64,000 nucleotides of DNA from Eucalyptus grandis (GCF_016545825.1 NC_052613.1:9858001-9922000); one strand, 5' to 3'; positions 44,195 through 58,491 are shown, counted from the stretch's first letter. Numbers and translations are program-made. The notes: generated by a model from the sequence alone, not told the origin.

Positions 44195-47100
44195 GGCACG
44201 GGAATTGTGGTAACAAAGAAAGAAAAGTCAAAAAAGCATTTTTAATAAGCTTTAGCTATTTATTTATTTAATTTTTTTCTTAATCAGCTCTCTAAAAAAA
44301 GACAAAAAGAAAAGCACCAATAAGCTTCGCTTCTTTTCTGGTTAATTACACGCTTACCGATAATCACTCTCTGCTCATTTTCAGGCGATGCCTTCCTTGC
44401 TTTGTATCAGATAGCTGATGCCCTTGCCGGGTGCTTTTGATGGCAGGAATAATTAAAAAAGAGTAGAGATCGTTTGCTTTGGCTTTTCCATATCACTTTG
44501 ATGATTTTCATATTTGGATTTTCCACCAGGCTTGAAAATGCTCCCATGGGTAGAATATGGTAGCAACTCGACATGATTTTGAATGCTCATATTTTTTGTG
44601 CAAATACAAAACCTTTGAAAGTGAATCTTTTGCTTTAAATTTGGGATTAAAATACATCAATAATTAACAACAAGAAGACAAATGACTATCGCCGCAGCCG
44701 TGATAGCTATTGGGTTTGTCAATGGAAATTTGGTGAACCACGTGATGTGAAAAGTTAGATAATATCTAATTTCAACATGGTCCAAGAACATATCAATCTA
44801 ACTAATTCAGATAATATTAATTTGATATTTTATCACATATGGTAATCATTGGCCAGAAAACTGGTCTCTCCGTCGAGGCTAAGTAGTGAAGGTGGAACAT
44901 AGACTCGAGACTCAACCTGCCTCATTAGATACTGTTTATATTAGGAGCTTGCCACCACTTGACAATACTAAATAATTTCCAAAATCAACAGTTCATATCC
45001 GCGTCTCCTTTGTATTCGTAGAGTTGTTCCTCCTCCTAATTTAATTGCAAGTCAACGAGAACTTATCAGTCTTTATCATGGGAGGAGATATATTGTACTG
45101 AGGGTTAAATATACTCTACAATGTTTGGGCATCGTTAGTCTTTGATCTGGGGTAATTTCAATCCCATATCACTTTCCGTTCGGGTGAAAAGTTTGAGGTT
45201 GTATATGAAAGGAATAAATTCGGATAGGCTAAAAGAAATTTTCGATTAGAGTAAAGAAAAGTGTAACCATCGCCGGTTGTCTCTAACTGCTTGAGTTCAA
45301 GGCATCCATGATTGCTCAAGCTCGTTGTGTTCATGGCCACGGCCACCATATCCAAGCAAGTCGAAAGTGAGCGGCATTATTGACGATGGTGAGGTGTTCC
45401 AAGGCTTGCAAGGATGATGCCCGGTGGTAGGGAAGGTTAGGATCAACAGTTAGGAGGGTTTCAATGGGGGTGATTTAACGTTGGTTTATGTGTTGATGAT
45501 TTTGCCACTTATGTTGTGCCGTATAAAAATTTTGAGCATATCATAACATGACACGCATACTCTAATGGTCTACTTGAGTAATTCGACGATCATATAAGAA
45601 GCAAAAACTGACCAACAATAGGAAGAGTATAATGAAATGACTAATGGTTGAACATTTTAAAAGGTAGAAAGACGCTTTTAAATAGGTAAAAAAAATAGAG
45701 GGATGACTTTGATTTTTTAGCTACCGCTATCCAGCATCAAAAGAATCTAATAACAGGCTTGCATACCCGTCAATTGGTTGACTCACGAGGAACTTTTCCT
45801 TGCATTTTTTAGTGGAATTACATGAATCATTGGTGACACTAACTCAAATTTCAAAAATTAAATAGATATGTGTATTTTTGTTGCTAGATAGCAATTGAGT
45901 GTACTTTTCTCGACAGGAGAAAGCACTAAGTCGATAGGTCACATTCATGTTAGTGACCAATACCCATCTCAGGCAAATCAAGAAAAGGCCATCATAAGAA
46001 AGGAAAAAGAAAATTAGCAAAAGGTCCCTTTCTCGATCGCTTGTCACGGCAATTTCACATGACACCATCTGCTCACTTTTAGAACTTGCTGATTTTCAGG
46101 AAGAAGTAGTTTCCACGAGCTAACTCATAAACCCTAGGACCGTATGATCGTGTGAATTCTTGTGCCTCTCATAATGCCACTTCGCTTGAATCATTGCGTC
46201 TAAGCAGACTTTGTTGTCTTGCACGCGATTCGAAGTTACTGAGAAATTTTATTTTATTTTTTGACCGAGAAAACTTCAAAACCCTAGATTTGGATCATCT
46301 TCCAGCAAATGGACCTAGACACGACAATGCCACCTGAGTCTAAAACTCAATAAACGCTTTTGGATTTGACTTGTTTGGGTCCATGCTCTTACGCCTACTT
46401 TCTTGTATCTTCCAAATTTCATTAACTACCGTGACACTATGCTGAATTACAGAGCCTTGACACATTTTGAATTCGAATAACACCGACATTGATTTTTCCC
46501 TAGAGAGATTCGAAGGGGATACGATTTGACTATGGAGAGCCGACAAAAGAAAAGTTAGGCGATGAACTGGAAAATCAACGACAATACGAGTTAGTCAAAG
46601 CATGACAAGAAATGCAACGGAAATTGTAAAGCCCGCGTCGCCACCGTTGACGAAAACGGATGAAGATGAAGACGTAGCTTTCTTCACGTGCCGCCCGTTC
46701 ACTTCCGAGTCGTAGGTTTTCTTCCTTCCGAGGTGAGAGCAAGGGGTCTGACCAGCTTTGGTTCGCCATCAAATGGTCATGTCTTCGAACTTTCGAAAGC
46801 CAAATTATCAGATTGAACGCGTGTGCATCTAGAATTTGATTGACCTGTCTTCACATTATTCTCTCTCCAAAACCGCCCCCTCCCCCACGGCGAAATTGAT
46901 TGAGAACGTATTGTGACATGATTTTTGCTAGAGTAAAGCGTAATAATGGGGAAAAAAGGACAAAACTTATGATGCAATACGAGGGACAATGATATGGACT
47001 ATCTCTCATGCCGGTTACGATACGTAAACTTACTAGTCGGGGTATTAATCCAAGACCTACCAAGAAGATGATATGATTTCGTTCTTTTGTTTCCCTTCTA

Positions 47101-48707
47101 AAAGTTTTGATTTTGCGAAAACCTTGATATCTTCAACTTTATAATTTCGATTTTACTTTTTTTTCAAGCATTGATTATGCTTTGCTTTGAAATTTAATCT
47201 ATCCATCAGTTAATTTTCAACCAAACACCATGATGTGATTCGATCGGCGGTTTTACATCTTGTTTGGCCAATCTAGACCTAGTTAGGGCTCCTCGTGACA
47301 TAGGTAGGCAAGCCAATAAAAAAAATACTCTATATATGGAAAAGTCTAGCCGTATGAACAGTATGGATATTCTGAGATCTGCCCACTTGATCGGTTCTAG
47401 AAGCAATCACGGATCATGGCTTAACCCTATGTAGGTTTTGGAGGCACTAACAGCCCTCGTCCCCTGCACCTGCATTGTCATGCTTCTTTTGCATCTCTAA
47501 AATTCACATATCACACCAATGCGAAAACTTCCAAATGCTGTTTTGCTTCATCTTCAAACCATCCTTCCTCTTCAAGCTATCTATCATCCCAATACATTCA
47601 CGTGCCAGTTTAACTTGGTCTATCAGCAAGCATATTGGTGAAAAAAATAAGGAGAGAAGAGAGGACTTTTTGGGCATTGCAAATAGCTCATGTTGAGGCT
47701 AGAGAGAGAGAGGGAGGGAGAGAGAGAGTCTTTTTATTTTGGTCAGAAAGAGAGAGGCTTTGAATGTGGAACTGTGTGAGTCATGGATGGGGCCCCACTG
47801 AATTGGATGCTTTTGTCTGAAGACATTGGCAGCTCACATGATTACAACTGTTTTGGGGCGACTAATGAGAAATGCCAAGTTATGATGGTTGTAAATCCCA
47901 ATCCCAATCCCCAAGCAAAAGCAGAGAAAAATGGAACAAGACAATGCCTCCACAATGCAGAAAAATGCAAAGCTTTGATTATGCATTTTTGACCCTTTTT
48001 ATTTTTGCTGCAATTTTTTTTTTGTCAAGTTGTGGTTTGCCACATTGGGATGATGATGAACTGGGGGCCCCAGTCAAATGCTGTCCACACTGATGCACAA
48101 ATCTGACTTCTTGCACAGTGTGTCTTCTACTCCTCTGCAACTTTTATCCTCCACCTCAAACAAGACAACCAGCACGAGAAAGAAAAAGGTGTCATTTTTT
48201 TATTTTCAAAGTTTCTGAAACGAAAAGGTAAATGTTTATGTTTAATAAAGAGAAAGCGGCCCTTATCTCCCCCTTTGATAAGTAGGCATCTGTTAAGCTT
48301 AGAAAAAGCAAAAGCTAGCTTGCAGGTTCCAGCTGAGTCCTACAGTCTTTCTTGTTTCCTGGCAAAAGAATTCCCCGCATCTCCTGCAACAAGACAAACC
48401 GTAGCCCACTCAACAACCCAACATCACCAAAATAAATCTTTTTATGGCCAAGAAATAAGAAATATTGAATCTTTCCTCACAGAAATTGCAAAAGCTTGGG
48501 GACAAGAAAAAAGAAAAGGAAAATTCAAAACCAAGGTCAAGAATTTCCAAGACTCCTCTGCCTCTCTCTCTCTCTCTCTCCCCACTAAAGGAATCCCTCT
48601 TCTCTGCAACACTCATTCTTCTCTTCTAAGCTTAATCACCGCAAATATTCCACCTCACTCTCTCTTGCTCTCTCGTGCTCTTTCTCTCTCTCTCTCTCAC
48701 AGAAATC
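42319..48707. other. Long intergenic region, no gene recognised
   Basis: About 6.4 kb. It contains a GA microsatellite (44163-44191), GA-rich tracts near 47700-47760, and the pyrimidine-rich promoter and leader of the RING gene (48560-48700). Short open frames are scattered without protein-like character. One around 46575-46772 on the minus strand has a slightly protein-like composition but no start or splice support. Confidence 0.45.
44163..44191. repeat. GA dinucleotide microsatellite
   Basis: Uninterrupted run of GA units. Confidence 0.9.
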
Positions 48708-51700
48708 ATGCCTGTTTTGGGAGAGAGCTCTGAGCACACCAAACCCAGAAGACCCAGAAACCAGCTCTGCAATCCCATTCAAGAAACTGCAGATCGGAGC
48801 CCATCGCCCTTCGTCCTTCCAAACCGCGCGAAACCCACCATTTCTTCGTTTCTCCACTCTGAATCCCCCAGTGAGCACATGCCCACGACCATGAACTCCG
48901 CCAAGAAGAAGCATTTCGCGTCCTCAAGATTCCGGGGACTCGGGTGTGCGGCCTCCGCGTCGCAGCAGGTCTCCGTGCCGGCGGTGATTAGGGCATCTGC
49001 GGATTGGGAGAAGAGGAAGGTGAAGAAGAAGAAGCAGAAGAGAGGCGGCGGCGGCGGCGGCAATCCAACAGTGGTGGTCGACGGTGGTGGGTCGAGCTTC
49101 GGGGGTTGCAATTCTGGGTCCTCTTGCGTCGTGGCTGAGGATGCCTGGTGTGGTCCTGGAATTGGCTTCTCAGCTGCTGATGCTGATTGTGTGGTGGTCG
49201 GCAGGAGGAACATGTCCGCAAGAGGGACGATTGATGGCGATAAGTTTGGTCCAAGAGAGGTACAAAAAAATTGCAATTTCTCTTCATTTTTATCATCAAT
49301 TTCTTGATTTTTCTTGAGGGTAGGTTTTCAAATATGAAATTAATGCTAAAGATGGATGCTTCACTTATTTCTGAACGGGAGAAAGAGCTAAAGATTGGTG
49401 CTTTGGTCTTTTCTTCGATGAAGAGATTTGCTTTCTCTCGGTATCAGCGAGTAATAAATAAATCTTTTGGCATTCTTTAGATATAGGGAAAGGGGAAAAA
49501 AGGTAAATCCTGAATTTAGATCTCATTGAATTTTCCTCCATTTCTATAGTGTTTGATGATCCTATATTTAATTTTGGCTTTTTTTTTTCTCGTGGTCACA
49601 GCATTTGCGTTCGGATTCATGCATTTTAATTTTTGGGAAGTTCATATAAGCTAAATAATCTTATCTATTATGCGATGTGATATTTGTTTTTGTCTTTTGT
49701 GTTCAAAAGGCCATTCCTTTAAGTCTTTCCGTAAGTGAATTGCACAGGCACCACTGCCTCCCTCCATAATAGCCCATATAAAAAGCCGCCCACTGAATGG
49801 ACCGATCGTCGTCTTGTTTCGTTTTTGGTTAAAGCTCGTGTTTTGACTGGCGATTTGAAAAGATTGGCGTTGATCTTGTCCGTTTCGAGGTGAAATTTGC
49901 TGATGCTTTTAAAAGAAGAATTTTCTTGTTATTCGTATAGGATCACAATAATCGCGGTTCATATTTGTTTGGAGATATTCACGGTTCTGTTTGCTGTTCT
50001 TGTCTATTCACCATACCGGGTTGATCGATCGGCAGAGGGAGAGTCTCTCTCTATCTCTCTCTGGGTTTATCTATGTATGCTGTGTGGAAGTTTACGTACT
50101 TTTCTGGGTGATCCCACTTTGTTTAATGCAATATCGAACGTCTTGTGGAAGGTGATCTTGGTCATCGCTTGCCTTCTCCTTGATAGTTTGCTGTTCTGCC
50201 GTTTCTGTCCTCTTGTGGGTTATTTTCTTCTGCGAGGAGATGAAAAGTTTGGTTCTTGCACCCTTTCGGGTCCAGTAATGATTGTTTCTAAGGCATGCTT
50301 GTTGATCTTTTGTACAGCGACTTTGCGTCTCGAGGCGGACTGTGAATCCAGAAGAGTTTATTCTGGATTCTGACCCCGCCTTCGGAACTACTCACTCAGG
50401 GCTGGAAACATATGTGCCTGGACCTCGGCGCTACCGCCATATTCGACATCCTTCGCCTGAAGGCCTAGCTGAGGTTTGTTTCAGATGCGCTCGCCCTTGA
50501 TCATGCTTTGTCTTTTCTGAGTAATTTCTGAGTGAGGAGATGGACTGAGGGTTCTTCTCTTGGTTCGTTTGTCCACGACACCCCGCTTGTGTATCACCCC
50601 CATAGAAAAGAAAAAAAAAAAAAAGAAAAGAAAAGAATTTCTGTTGGAGGATGGGTGTGTCTATCTTAGGATCCTCCTGCATCAAGATGGAAGAGATTAA
50701 AGGATGCCTCTAGTTAGTTTCATGTCATAAATTGCACGACTTTTGTGCCTAGAGTAATATTGTACCGAGGTTGCATAAGCAAAAGCTTTATGTTTGGCAT
50801 CCACAAAGCGAAGAAAAGCTTCATCTTTCTAACTTCTGACACTACAAGTGGTCAATTTTCTGAAGTTGGATGATTTGGTTGGATGTGTTGGCAGTTATGC
50901 ATCAGCAGTGCGGAAATAGGATAGATGCAAAAAAGTTCTCATGTTTCTAGGTTTTTTGTGTAATTTTGTTAAATCTGGAGCCTGTCTAAAGCTTGCTTAA
51001 GGACAGAGGCTATGATCCCTTCTATGTTTTGTTTTATCTGAATCTCTTGGTCGTTCTTGATGGCACTTACCACATCAAGCTCCTCACACTACACGTTACT
51101 GGCCAGTCTCGTTGGTTTCGTTGCTTTATATCTTGAACATTTTTGTTAAATGTTGGAGACATAAATTGAAACAACACAACGCATATCACGCGGTAGGTCT
51201 CGACTACTTACTAGACCGGCTTAAATGGACAGGACAACTGACTTTTTCCTCTGTGATGAGAGAGAAGCATGAATGAAGATATAGATGACCTGTTAGCCAG
51301 CTGAAATATTAATGGTGTTATTTCTGAAATAATATTCATTTGGAGAACCTAGAGTTGCCTGTTACTATTAATTGCTGAGACATACTTGTGCTGTGCAAGC
51401 ACTATGGATATATGCTTTTAGTTTTCACTTCATCCCTTGGAAAATGTTCTTTGAAGAAATCTGTTTGTCTATGTTTGTTCTGTCCTATTTATTTTTAACT
51501 TATCCTACTTAACCTGAGAGTGAAGATGCTCATAAGGGAACTGTTATAGTGTCACAAGCATGCCATGTCTTGCCTAAGGAAATATGGATGCTGAAATTGC
51601 TGCTTAACTGGATGGCTGTACAAAGGGACCTTAAGCGGAAAAATATGGGTGATTTCATTATGTGTGGGTAGGAAATTTGTGAAAATTCAAGGGTGGAAGT

Positions 51701-52599
51701 GGAGACGGATTGCGTGAAACTTGTTGCTGGTTTTGGCTGATCAGTGATCATTTGAAGCATGTGAAGTTACCTGGGTCTGTTCATGAAAATTTAACACAGT
51801 TCTTGGGAATTACAATCTACATGGTAATGCTATTGATAATTTTACAGGCAAATCTGTGCCAGGACTTCAGAGTCCCTATGACCTGTTCAAAGCTAGTACC
51901 CAATAAAGACTTTGCATTTTACTTAAGTAGTTGTTGAGTTGGTTGATTAATGTAGATTTGGTCGTCTGGGTGCTTGCAGATTATGATGCTTCACACAAGT
52001 CTTCTAATGGGAGGAAGGTTGGATGTACTTGATCGTTACCGAGGCTGGAGACTCGACATTGATAATATGACTTATGAGGTAAACTTATCTGCAAGACAAG
52101 CTCTATCTGACGCTCATGTCGATCTCAACTGAATGTTCAATGTTTTACTTATCAACACCTTTTTTCTGGGTGTTACTTACAGCAATTGCTTGAGCTTGGC
52201 GATAGGATTGGCTATGTGAATACTGGCCTCAAAGGTGATCAGATAGCTCACTGCATCAGAAAGATTAAGCTCACAAATCTGAATGATTTGGCACGTCATT
52301 TTTCTGCAAAAGCAGATAGGAAGTGCAGCATTTGCCAAGTAAGATGAAAAAACCTTCTAATTGCCTTCACAATATAAAGAAAATAGATCTACTCGCATCC
52401 TATGGTCACTTTACCCTGATTATCTTTTTTGTTCACTTTGCCGTTAATGATTTCTGGATGGCAGGAAGAGTTCGAAGTAGGTGACGAGCTCGGGAAGTTG
52501 AACTGTGGGCACGGCTACCACATGGAATGCATAAAGCACTGGCTTGGGCAAAAGAACTCGTGCCCGGTTTGCAAGTCTGAGGCAGTGGCTCGGTCCTAG
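48708..52599 (+). CDS. RING-H2 E3 ubiquitin ligase
   Basis: Five exons: 48708-49259, 50318-50473, 51980-52078, 52183-52338 and 52465-52599. All are GT-AG in phase 0, giving 365 residues and a TAG stop. The C-terminal RING is complete: C317-x2-C320-x14-C335-x-H337-x2-H340-x2-C343-x10-C354-x2-C357, the C3H2C3 (RING-H2) order, so it should bind two zinc ions and recruit an E2. It is split by the last intron. Before it comes the block MTYEQLLELGDRIGYVNTGL typical of the MBR/BIG BROTHER-like group of plant RING proteins. The N-terminal half is Ser-rich with SSRFRGLGCAASASQQVSVP, a basic KRKVKKKKQKR run (residues 102-112, possible nuclear signal) and six glycines. The start follows a CT-rich leader. 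Its substrate is unknown. Confidence 0.92.
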
Positions 52600-54242
52600 A
52601 ATCCTCGCAAATCTTAAAGCCTTGGCAGTTGCTCCCTCAGCCCCCCAAAATGTATAGGTTTTGTTTCCTATATTAGGAGAATCCATTCTTTTCATTCGCT
52701 ATGCAATTCTCTCCACCCATGGTCTCATTGCTGAAGTTTGATCTCTTGTTCTCCTTTGTCATTTTTTTTTTTCGTTTCAATTCTAAATATATGATTCGGA
52801 ATTGGCTGAGATGTTTCAATCTGATGATTACTTTATCTGATTTATACTCTCTGATGGCATGCGCCTTTCGTTTGCTTTGAGGCTCATCAACAGATGCTTC
52901 GGATGTATTTTGCTGAAATGATTTGCTTGGTGACTCTTGTCTAGTCTCCTTTGGGAAGAGGAAAGAGATCCGTAGAAGAAAGTTACAATGACTGCCGTGC
53001 TAGCGCCAAAACCGATCAACTTAAGTTAGAATAAAAGATGATTCCATGTCTTTAGTTCTTGCTCACCCCACTGCATTGCTCTCGCCTTCAGTAATTGCAG
53101 GGTTTTCTTGTACCGAGGGGATTAGACACTCCATTTGGAGGATGAGTGTTGTATGTGCCGACGGGCTCCGGTCTGTATCTCAAGATCTTGGAGTCTCTGT
53201 CGTGCAAGCAACTGTAATCCAATAATTTCGAACGACCTGGTTACGCAACCATTGATTATTCTGGATCTTGCTCCTGGGTTTCGTATCGATTCTGCTTTAC
53301 CAATTTAATGCTATACGTTGGCTGATCGATGAGAAATAAATGAATCTTGCAACTTGCCAACATGGCAATATCAAAGTTTTGGAGAGTTATCCAAGCTGTG
53401 TTTGTTTTTGTGATCTTAAAGGGCTAAGCCAGCCCCGGATCTGCTATGGCCATCGGTCATTGACATCACTTCCATGCAGGGTATCAATATTTTTTAAATG
53501 AGCCATGAATTGATCACCTCAAACTTAAAGTATAAGTCGTTATCATAGGTTTTAAAGGCAAAAGTCTAAAATAGATAGGTTTTAATAGGTCTATTGTAAA
53601 CTCACTTTCAACCCAACCATAAAATCCCCACTCGCGTAAGTTTTCGAGTAAGGGGATGGGTTGCTTTCAACCCATTTAATAAATAGATCAGGACTGTTAC
53701 TTTCAACCCATTTAATAAATAGATCAGGTTTAACCCACTTTAATATTATTTTTTTTCCAGTCTTTTCTTTCTTCCTTTTCGATTTCGTGACGCATGATCT
53801 TCTCCCTTCATTCGTTCTACTTCTCTCATCATTAGGCTTTCTTCGATCTCTAGTTCGCAATTTCACAATACTATGACAATTGCCCTTATGAGGACACCCA
53901 AATTTTCACCACCACCTTCACACCTCCATCCATAACTCAACCCCCGAGCTTCCCCACTAGCTTGACGAGTTGGATCAATTTGAATTAGACCATTTTCGAA
54001 TCGATCCGATTAGATCCAACCATTTGACAAGTACTTCTATGTCCTTACATAGATACAAAGATGTTCATTTCATGAATTGTTACAAGCTTTTCTACAACTT
54101 TTAGTGGTACGAGAAAATTTTACAAATCAACACTATACAGCCACTGATGGATATACATTACCCAGATCACGTGCACCTCCCTTGCGGATTACGCATTAGA
54201 TATTGGGCTTTGAGGACAAATGAATCAATTCAGAGGAAAAAG
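52600..54242. other. Intergenic region between RING and hydrolase genes
   Basis: 3' UTRs of two convergent genes plus repeat-like DNA (about 53480-54030) with many caaccca and gatccaa motifs. A short tandem duplication at 53664-53729 is listed separately. No gene recognised. Confidence 0.45.
53664..53729. repeat. 34-bp tandem duplication
   Basis: ctttcaacccatttaataaa with tagatcagg occurs twice in succession. Confidence 0.85.
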
Positions 54243-57200
54243 TCAAATCTTGTCGTGACGATTGAGGAACTGGATTATACATGGATAGACCTGAGTAGGT
54301 GCCTACAAGAAGAAATAAGTTAGATGTTATTAAATCAAGTCTAATTGACCTAACAATTGATCGACCAGTCGAAGAATATTGAATGTCATCACTCATAAAT
54401 CCCAATAGAAGAATGCATAAAATACAGGCATGCAAGTGCAGAATACCAGTGGGTGTTAAAAAAATAGAGATGGTGAGTCTTCCATACCATTCCCCCGCCC
54501 ACCAAATCATAATGAGCAAAATGTGGACCGCCGGGTTCGCCAACCACCTTGTAAGTCAGCAGACGCTCCGGTATAAGCTTTGCTGTTTCTGCTCCACATA
54601 GAATTACCATTGCCAGAGTATAAAAAGTATGATACAGAGAGTTGATGCATGGACTAGTTGAGGAAGTTTTACACTAAGTAGCATAGCATACCATATACGG
54701 CGTCGGGTGGACATACGAGATCCAGATCTCCAGCAAGGGCTAATATTGGGACATTGCATTTACCTATATGATCTTTGTAAAAGAAAGTCCCACTCCGGTC
54801 ACGTAATCCACCTTCTTGAAATGCTGTTGTCAGCTGTAAGAGAAGCCTCGCAGGAACTGTGCCTGCATAAGTTGGCGAGATTTAATCACTGACACAGATC
54901 TTATTGCCAATGACATATCACAGAAGGCAACGAAATACTTGTAAATTAAATGATTTGTTGACAATATGTCCTACATACAGGTCAAACACCCAAATGGCTT
55001 GTGGAAGATCTGTTTAGCATAATACACGGAGGAAGTTTTGATGAAGAGAATCATACGCTGAGTAAATCAAATCAAATGGGCGAGCTACGACTGTAGGAGA
55101 TGGAATTCAAATATGACAGAGTTTCATACCTCCTGTAGTACCAAACCAAACTGTTCATGACTACAAAATTAATTGTGGCCAGAAGGCTACTAAATCCAAT
55201 GTTGTGGATTAAGGAGAAACTGGAGCACTGTTTAAAGCCTCATCATCCCTTCATCAATTTTGTAAGAGCAGGATGTTGAATCCTAGCTTACTAAGACGAC
55301 TATATGAAGAGAGCTTGTGTTTCAGGTTCACAATTGCGCCCAATAAGTGAAATCTGTGAAATACCTCATTCTGTAATACATGAGATGTCCTTATTGAATA
55401 TGTATGTAAAAGACAATATTTCTTGGAGAAAATTCCTTGTCTCCGAAAATTTATCATTAAGTAGAATATATGGCACACAACAAATTTATCCTAGCAGAAC
55501 AACCTACAACAATCTCAAAAACGTCAAACTTCGTTTCTTAGTTGTCCATATTCAGTTTATTTCTTGCATCTTAATTTCATCAGACGAAGTAAGATACCTA
55601 CTTGCAAAATGAAAATCGGTTACTTTCACGGATAGAGGAAAAACGTAGTTGTACTTACCGAAATTTTTCATAACAAGCTTCTCCACCAACTCTGGGGGCA
55701 TCATTTTCTGAGCTGAAATTTGCAGATTCAACCATGAGAAAGGAGGACGTGACGCAAATGGATGAGCTGCAGCAATCAATTCTCCAATAGGAACGATAGG
55801 GACATTCAGAGCCTGCGCAGGTTCAGCCTGTGCACACAGTAAATGAATATTAGTTCAAGATGCAACGACTATAAATAGAATGATCAAATAAAACAGAACA
55901 ATTTTGAAAAGAGAAAAGTAACTATTGTCACTTGCCAGAGGTAAGAGCCATTTCAATGATGATCTCGAGGATGTGTAGTCAAGTGAAGACCCCAGAGTAG
56001 CAACTGACACCAACCCAGGATCTTTCCCCTTAAAACCTATAAGAGAAGGCACATATAATGGGCGAGAGGATACTGGTGACATATGTATAAATAAGATCTT
56101 AAAGTGTTAAGGATTAGCTACCAAAAGAACTGCAATTCTTCTCATTAACTAACAGATCTAGCACCCTGATCTGCAGCAATCATGTCTCACAGTGTCGGTT
56201 GATGTAAAGTGCAAATGATAAAGTTCAAGAAGATGGATTACCGTATCTTGAGAGCATGGCATACAGCAAGATACCTCCCATGGAGTGACCAATTGCAAGC
56301 AACTTGCTCTCTTTTGATTTGGAACAAGTCCTTATGTAATCCATCTACCATAAAAGCAACAAATTAAATTTAATCTATCACTGCATATTGGACAAACATA
56401 GAAGCTTAATTCTAGCCTAGCTCCGGCAAAGAACGTTCACATCAAATGCCAAGTAGTTAAATGTGATTTCCAAAATGAAGAAATGTCACCTCACCGCAGT
56501 GGGCACATCCTCCTCTAGATAGTGGTCGAAGTCCCAATCGTAATTCTCAATAACATCCAGTTGCTTTTGAAAATCTTCCAATGTGCTGGAAAGGCGCTCT
56601 TGCAGGCCAACCAATGGCGGTGGGACCATGTTTTGACCTTTTCTGATGATATCTACTAGCTTTTGACTCAAATCCCTCAGTTGGCCAACCATGTTAGAGC
56701 TTTGCCCAGCTAACATCACTGAAATCAGGGAATAAAGACATTAAGGATGAAGCATTACTTCTAATTCTCAGAGTACTTCCTAAGTAACCTCCAGTCATAA
56801 AACCTGATAAATTCTGAATTAACTCCAAAAAGGTTACTCTCGATGGAGAGGCTTATGCAGCAAATAAATCAGTGGCACTGGTTGATGGCAATCCTGAAGC
56901 CGATAGAACAGGGGTACTATACTTGTTACCTGATTCTGTCCAATCAGACATCCCGTTAACAGATCGCGTAGCCTCTTCATAGTCCATTTGTCTTGCACTC
57001 AGCCCAGCACCTCGAACTTCTAGTATCCATGTATCGAATCCTTGGCTACTCATATGCCGTGCAAACGAGGCCTGGAAAAATCAAAATCATTGATGTCCTT
57101 TGAAGTAGAACGATGACATGCTGTAAAATGGCTTTTGCACGTTTTAATTGCACAAGTACTGAAAAAAATGTAGACATTCCCACAATTAATTTCTAGCAGA

Positions 57201-58491
57201 ACATGGCAGAAGTTTTATCAGGGCAGTGATTAATAGTCGCCCATCAAATTGGCAAAGCATCACGTTTCCAAATAAACCTCTTTAAAGATAAAAGATGTGA
57301 CAAACTAGCCATTGCAAAATTTGACTGGCTTGCCACAATATCAGCAAAGTCAATGCTGCTTTGATGGGAAATTAAAAAAAACAAAATCTTTAGAGGAAGA
57401 AGGCAATAAGCACTTGCAATAAACTCCATCAAACATGCTGTTGGCCGCAGAAGCAAGGAAACTTCAATCGGTGATTGAAGTCCAAATCATGTTCTCTACT
57501 TACTCAAGCTTCCAGCAAGTTGTCATGCAACACTCATCTGCTCTAGAGATGGAACAACACATCACGAGCAATTAATAATCAATGGGATCAAAATGGCCAG
57601 ATAGCTTTAGTATAACCCAGTCTTTTGCGAAACAAAATCACCCGACAATCCGAACAGCCATAAAATCAGCTAAAATTGAATGAATCCAGAAACACCAACC
57701 GCTCGACAGAGCACGAAGCATGACCTCCTTCTGTACATAAATTCATTTTGTCATGTCCAATCCATGCCTCAATCAATTCCCATTAGTCTCCATACATCAC
57801 GTGGGCGCTTCAATTTTCTTAACACTAAATTAATAGGACCATCCATGATAATCGAGAATCCTACCCAATAGAGCATAAAAACACCTGCTAATATCAATTC
57901 GACCGGGAGGAACATAAAAGAGAAAGTAGCACCAGCTTCATAAGCTATGGCTGGATCACAAAAGGTCAAGGTGAATTCAGGATATGCGGCAAAATGCTTT
58001 CGAAAGGGCGAAAACGGAGGTGACGTTAACCTCGGGAGAGAGATCGTATCCGATCGCATTGGTCCCGACTCCGGATAGCAGCAGCAGCGGGTGGTTCCTC
58101 CGAATCGCCTGCAAAAAGAACACGCAAAAATCGCAACGTTCTTCAAAATCGCGCATGCAAGAACAGAACATCAACAACGACGACGACAAGGAGCACGAAG
58201 AAACGCGCGACGACGACCGACGCCGGTCCTACATTCGGCGAAGGGAGGTATCGCCAGAGGGCGAGGTTCCACGGGGAGCCGGACACGGGGACGTGGTGGA
58301 GCTCGTCGGCCGTGCAGATCGCCGGCTTCTCCCCGGCGACCAGCGCCGCCCGCAGCCGCCGCCGCCTCGCCGGCGGGACCGGGAGCAGCGGCGGCGGCCG
58401 GGCCCACGGATTGGCGGCGGCGGCGCCGCGGCGCCTGCTTCTGGAAGGACCGGCCGGGGGTCGGCGGGAGGAGGAGGAGGAGGGCCGCCAT
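54243..58491 (-). CDS. Alpha/beta hydrolase (plant UCP031088 type) with first-exon frame break
   Basis: Ten exons on the minus strand: 58491-58233, 58108-58031, 57071-56930, 56718-56495, 56344-56242, 56036-55936, 55827-55659, 54862-54692, 54588-54488 and 54302-54243. It belongs to the uncharacterised plastid-type hydrolases related to Arabidopsis At1g15060. Signatures: HPLLLLSGVGTNAIGYDLSP; SQGFDTWILEVRGAGLSARQ; nucleophile elbow GHSMGG; acid region ALAGDLDLVCPPDAV; histidine in GGPHFAHYDLVGG. The catalytic triad therefore looks complete. The sixth intron uses a GC donor (CTG|GCAAGT), because the nearby GT would run into a stop. In exon 1 the conserved ICTADELHHVPVSGSPWNLA frame has no ATG. 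The only Met (58491, MAALLLLLPPTPGRSF) is in the next frame, so a one-base break lies in the GC-rich stretch between. The N-terminus resembles a transit peptide. Substrate unknown. Confidence 0.85.

Noticed and set aside
46575..46772. Minus-strand 65-codon open frame starting MANQSWSD
   Set aside because: No start context, splice sites or recognisable domain. A neighbouring frame looks equally protein-like, so neither is supported.
49897..50373. 158-codon open frame on the plus strand
   Set aside because: It spans intron 1 of the RING gene and runs into exon 2 in a different frame from the conserved one.
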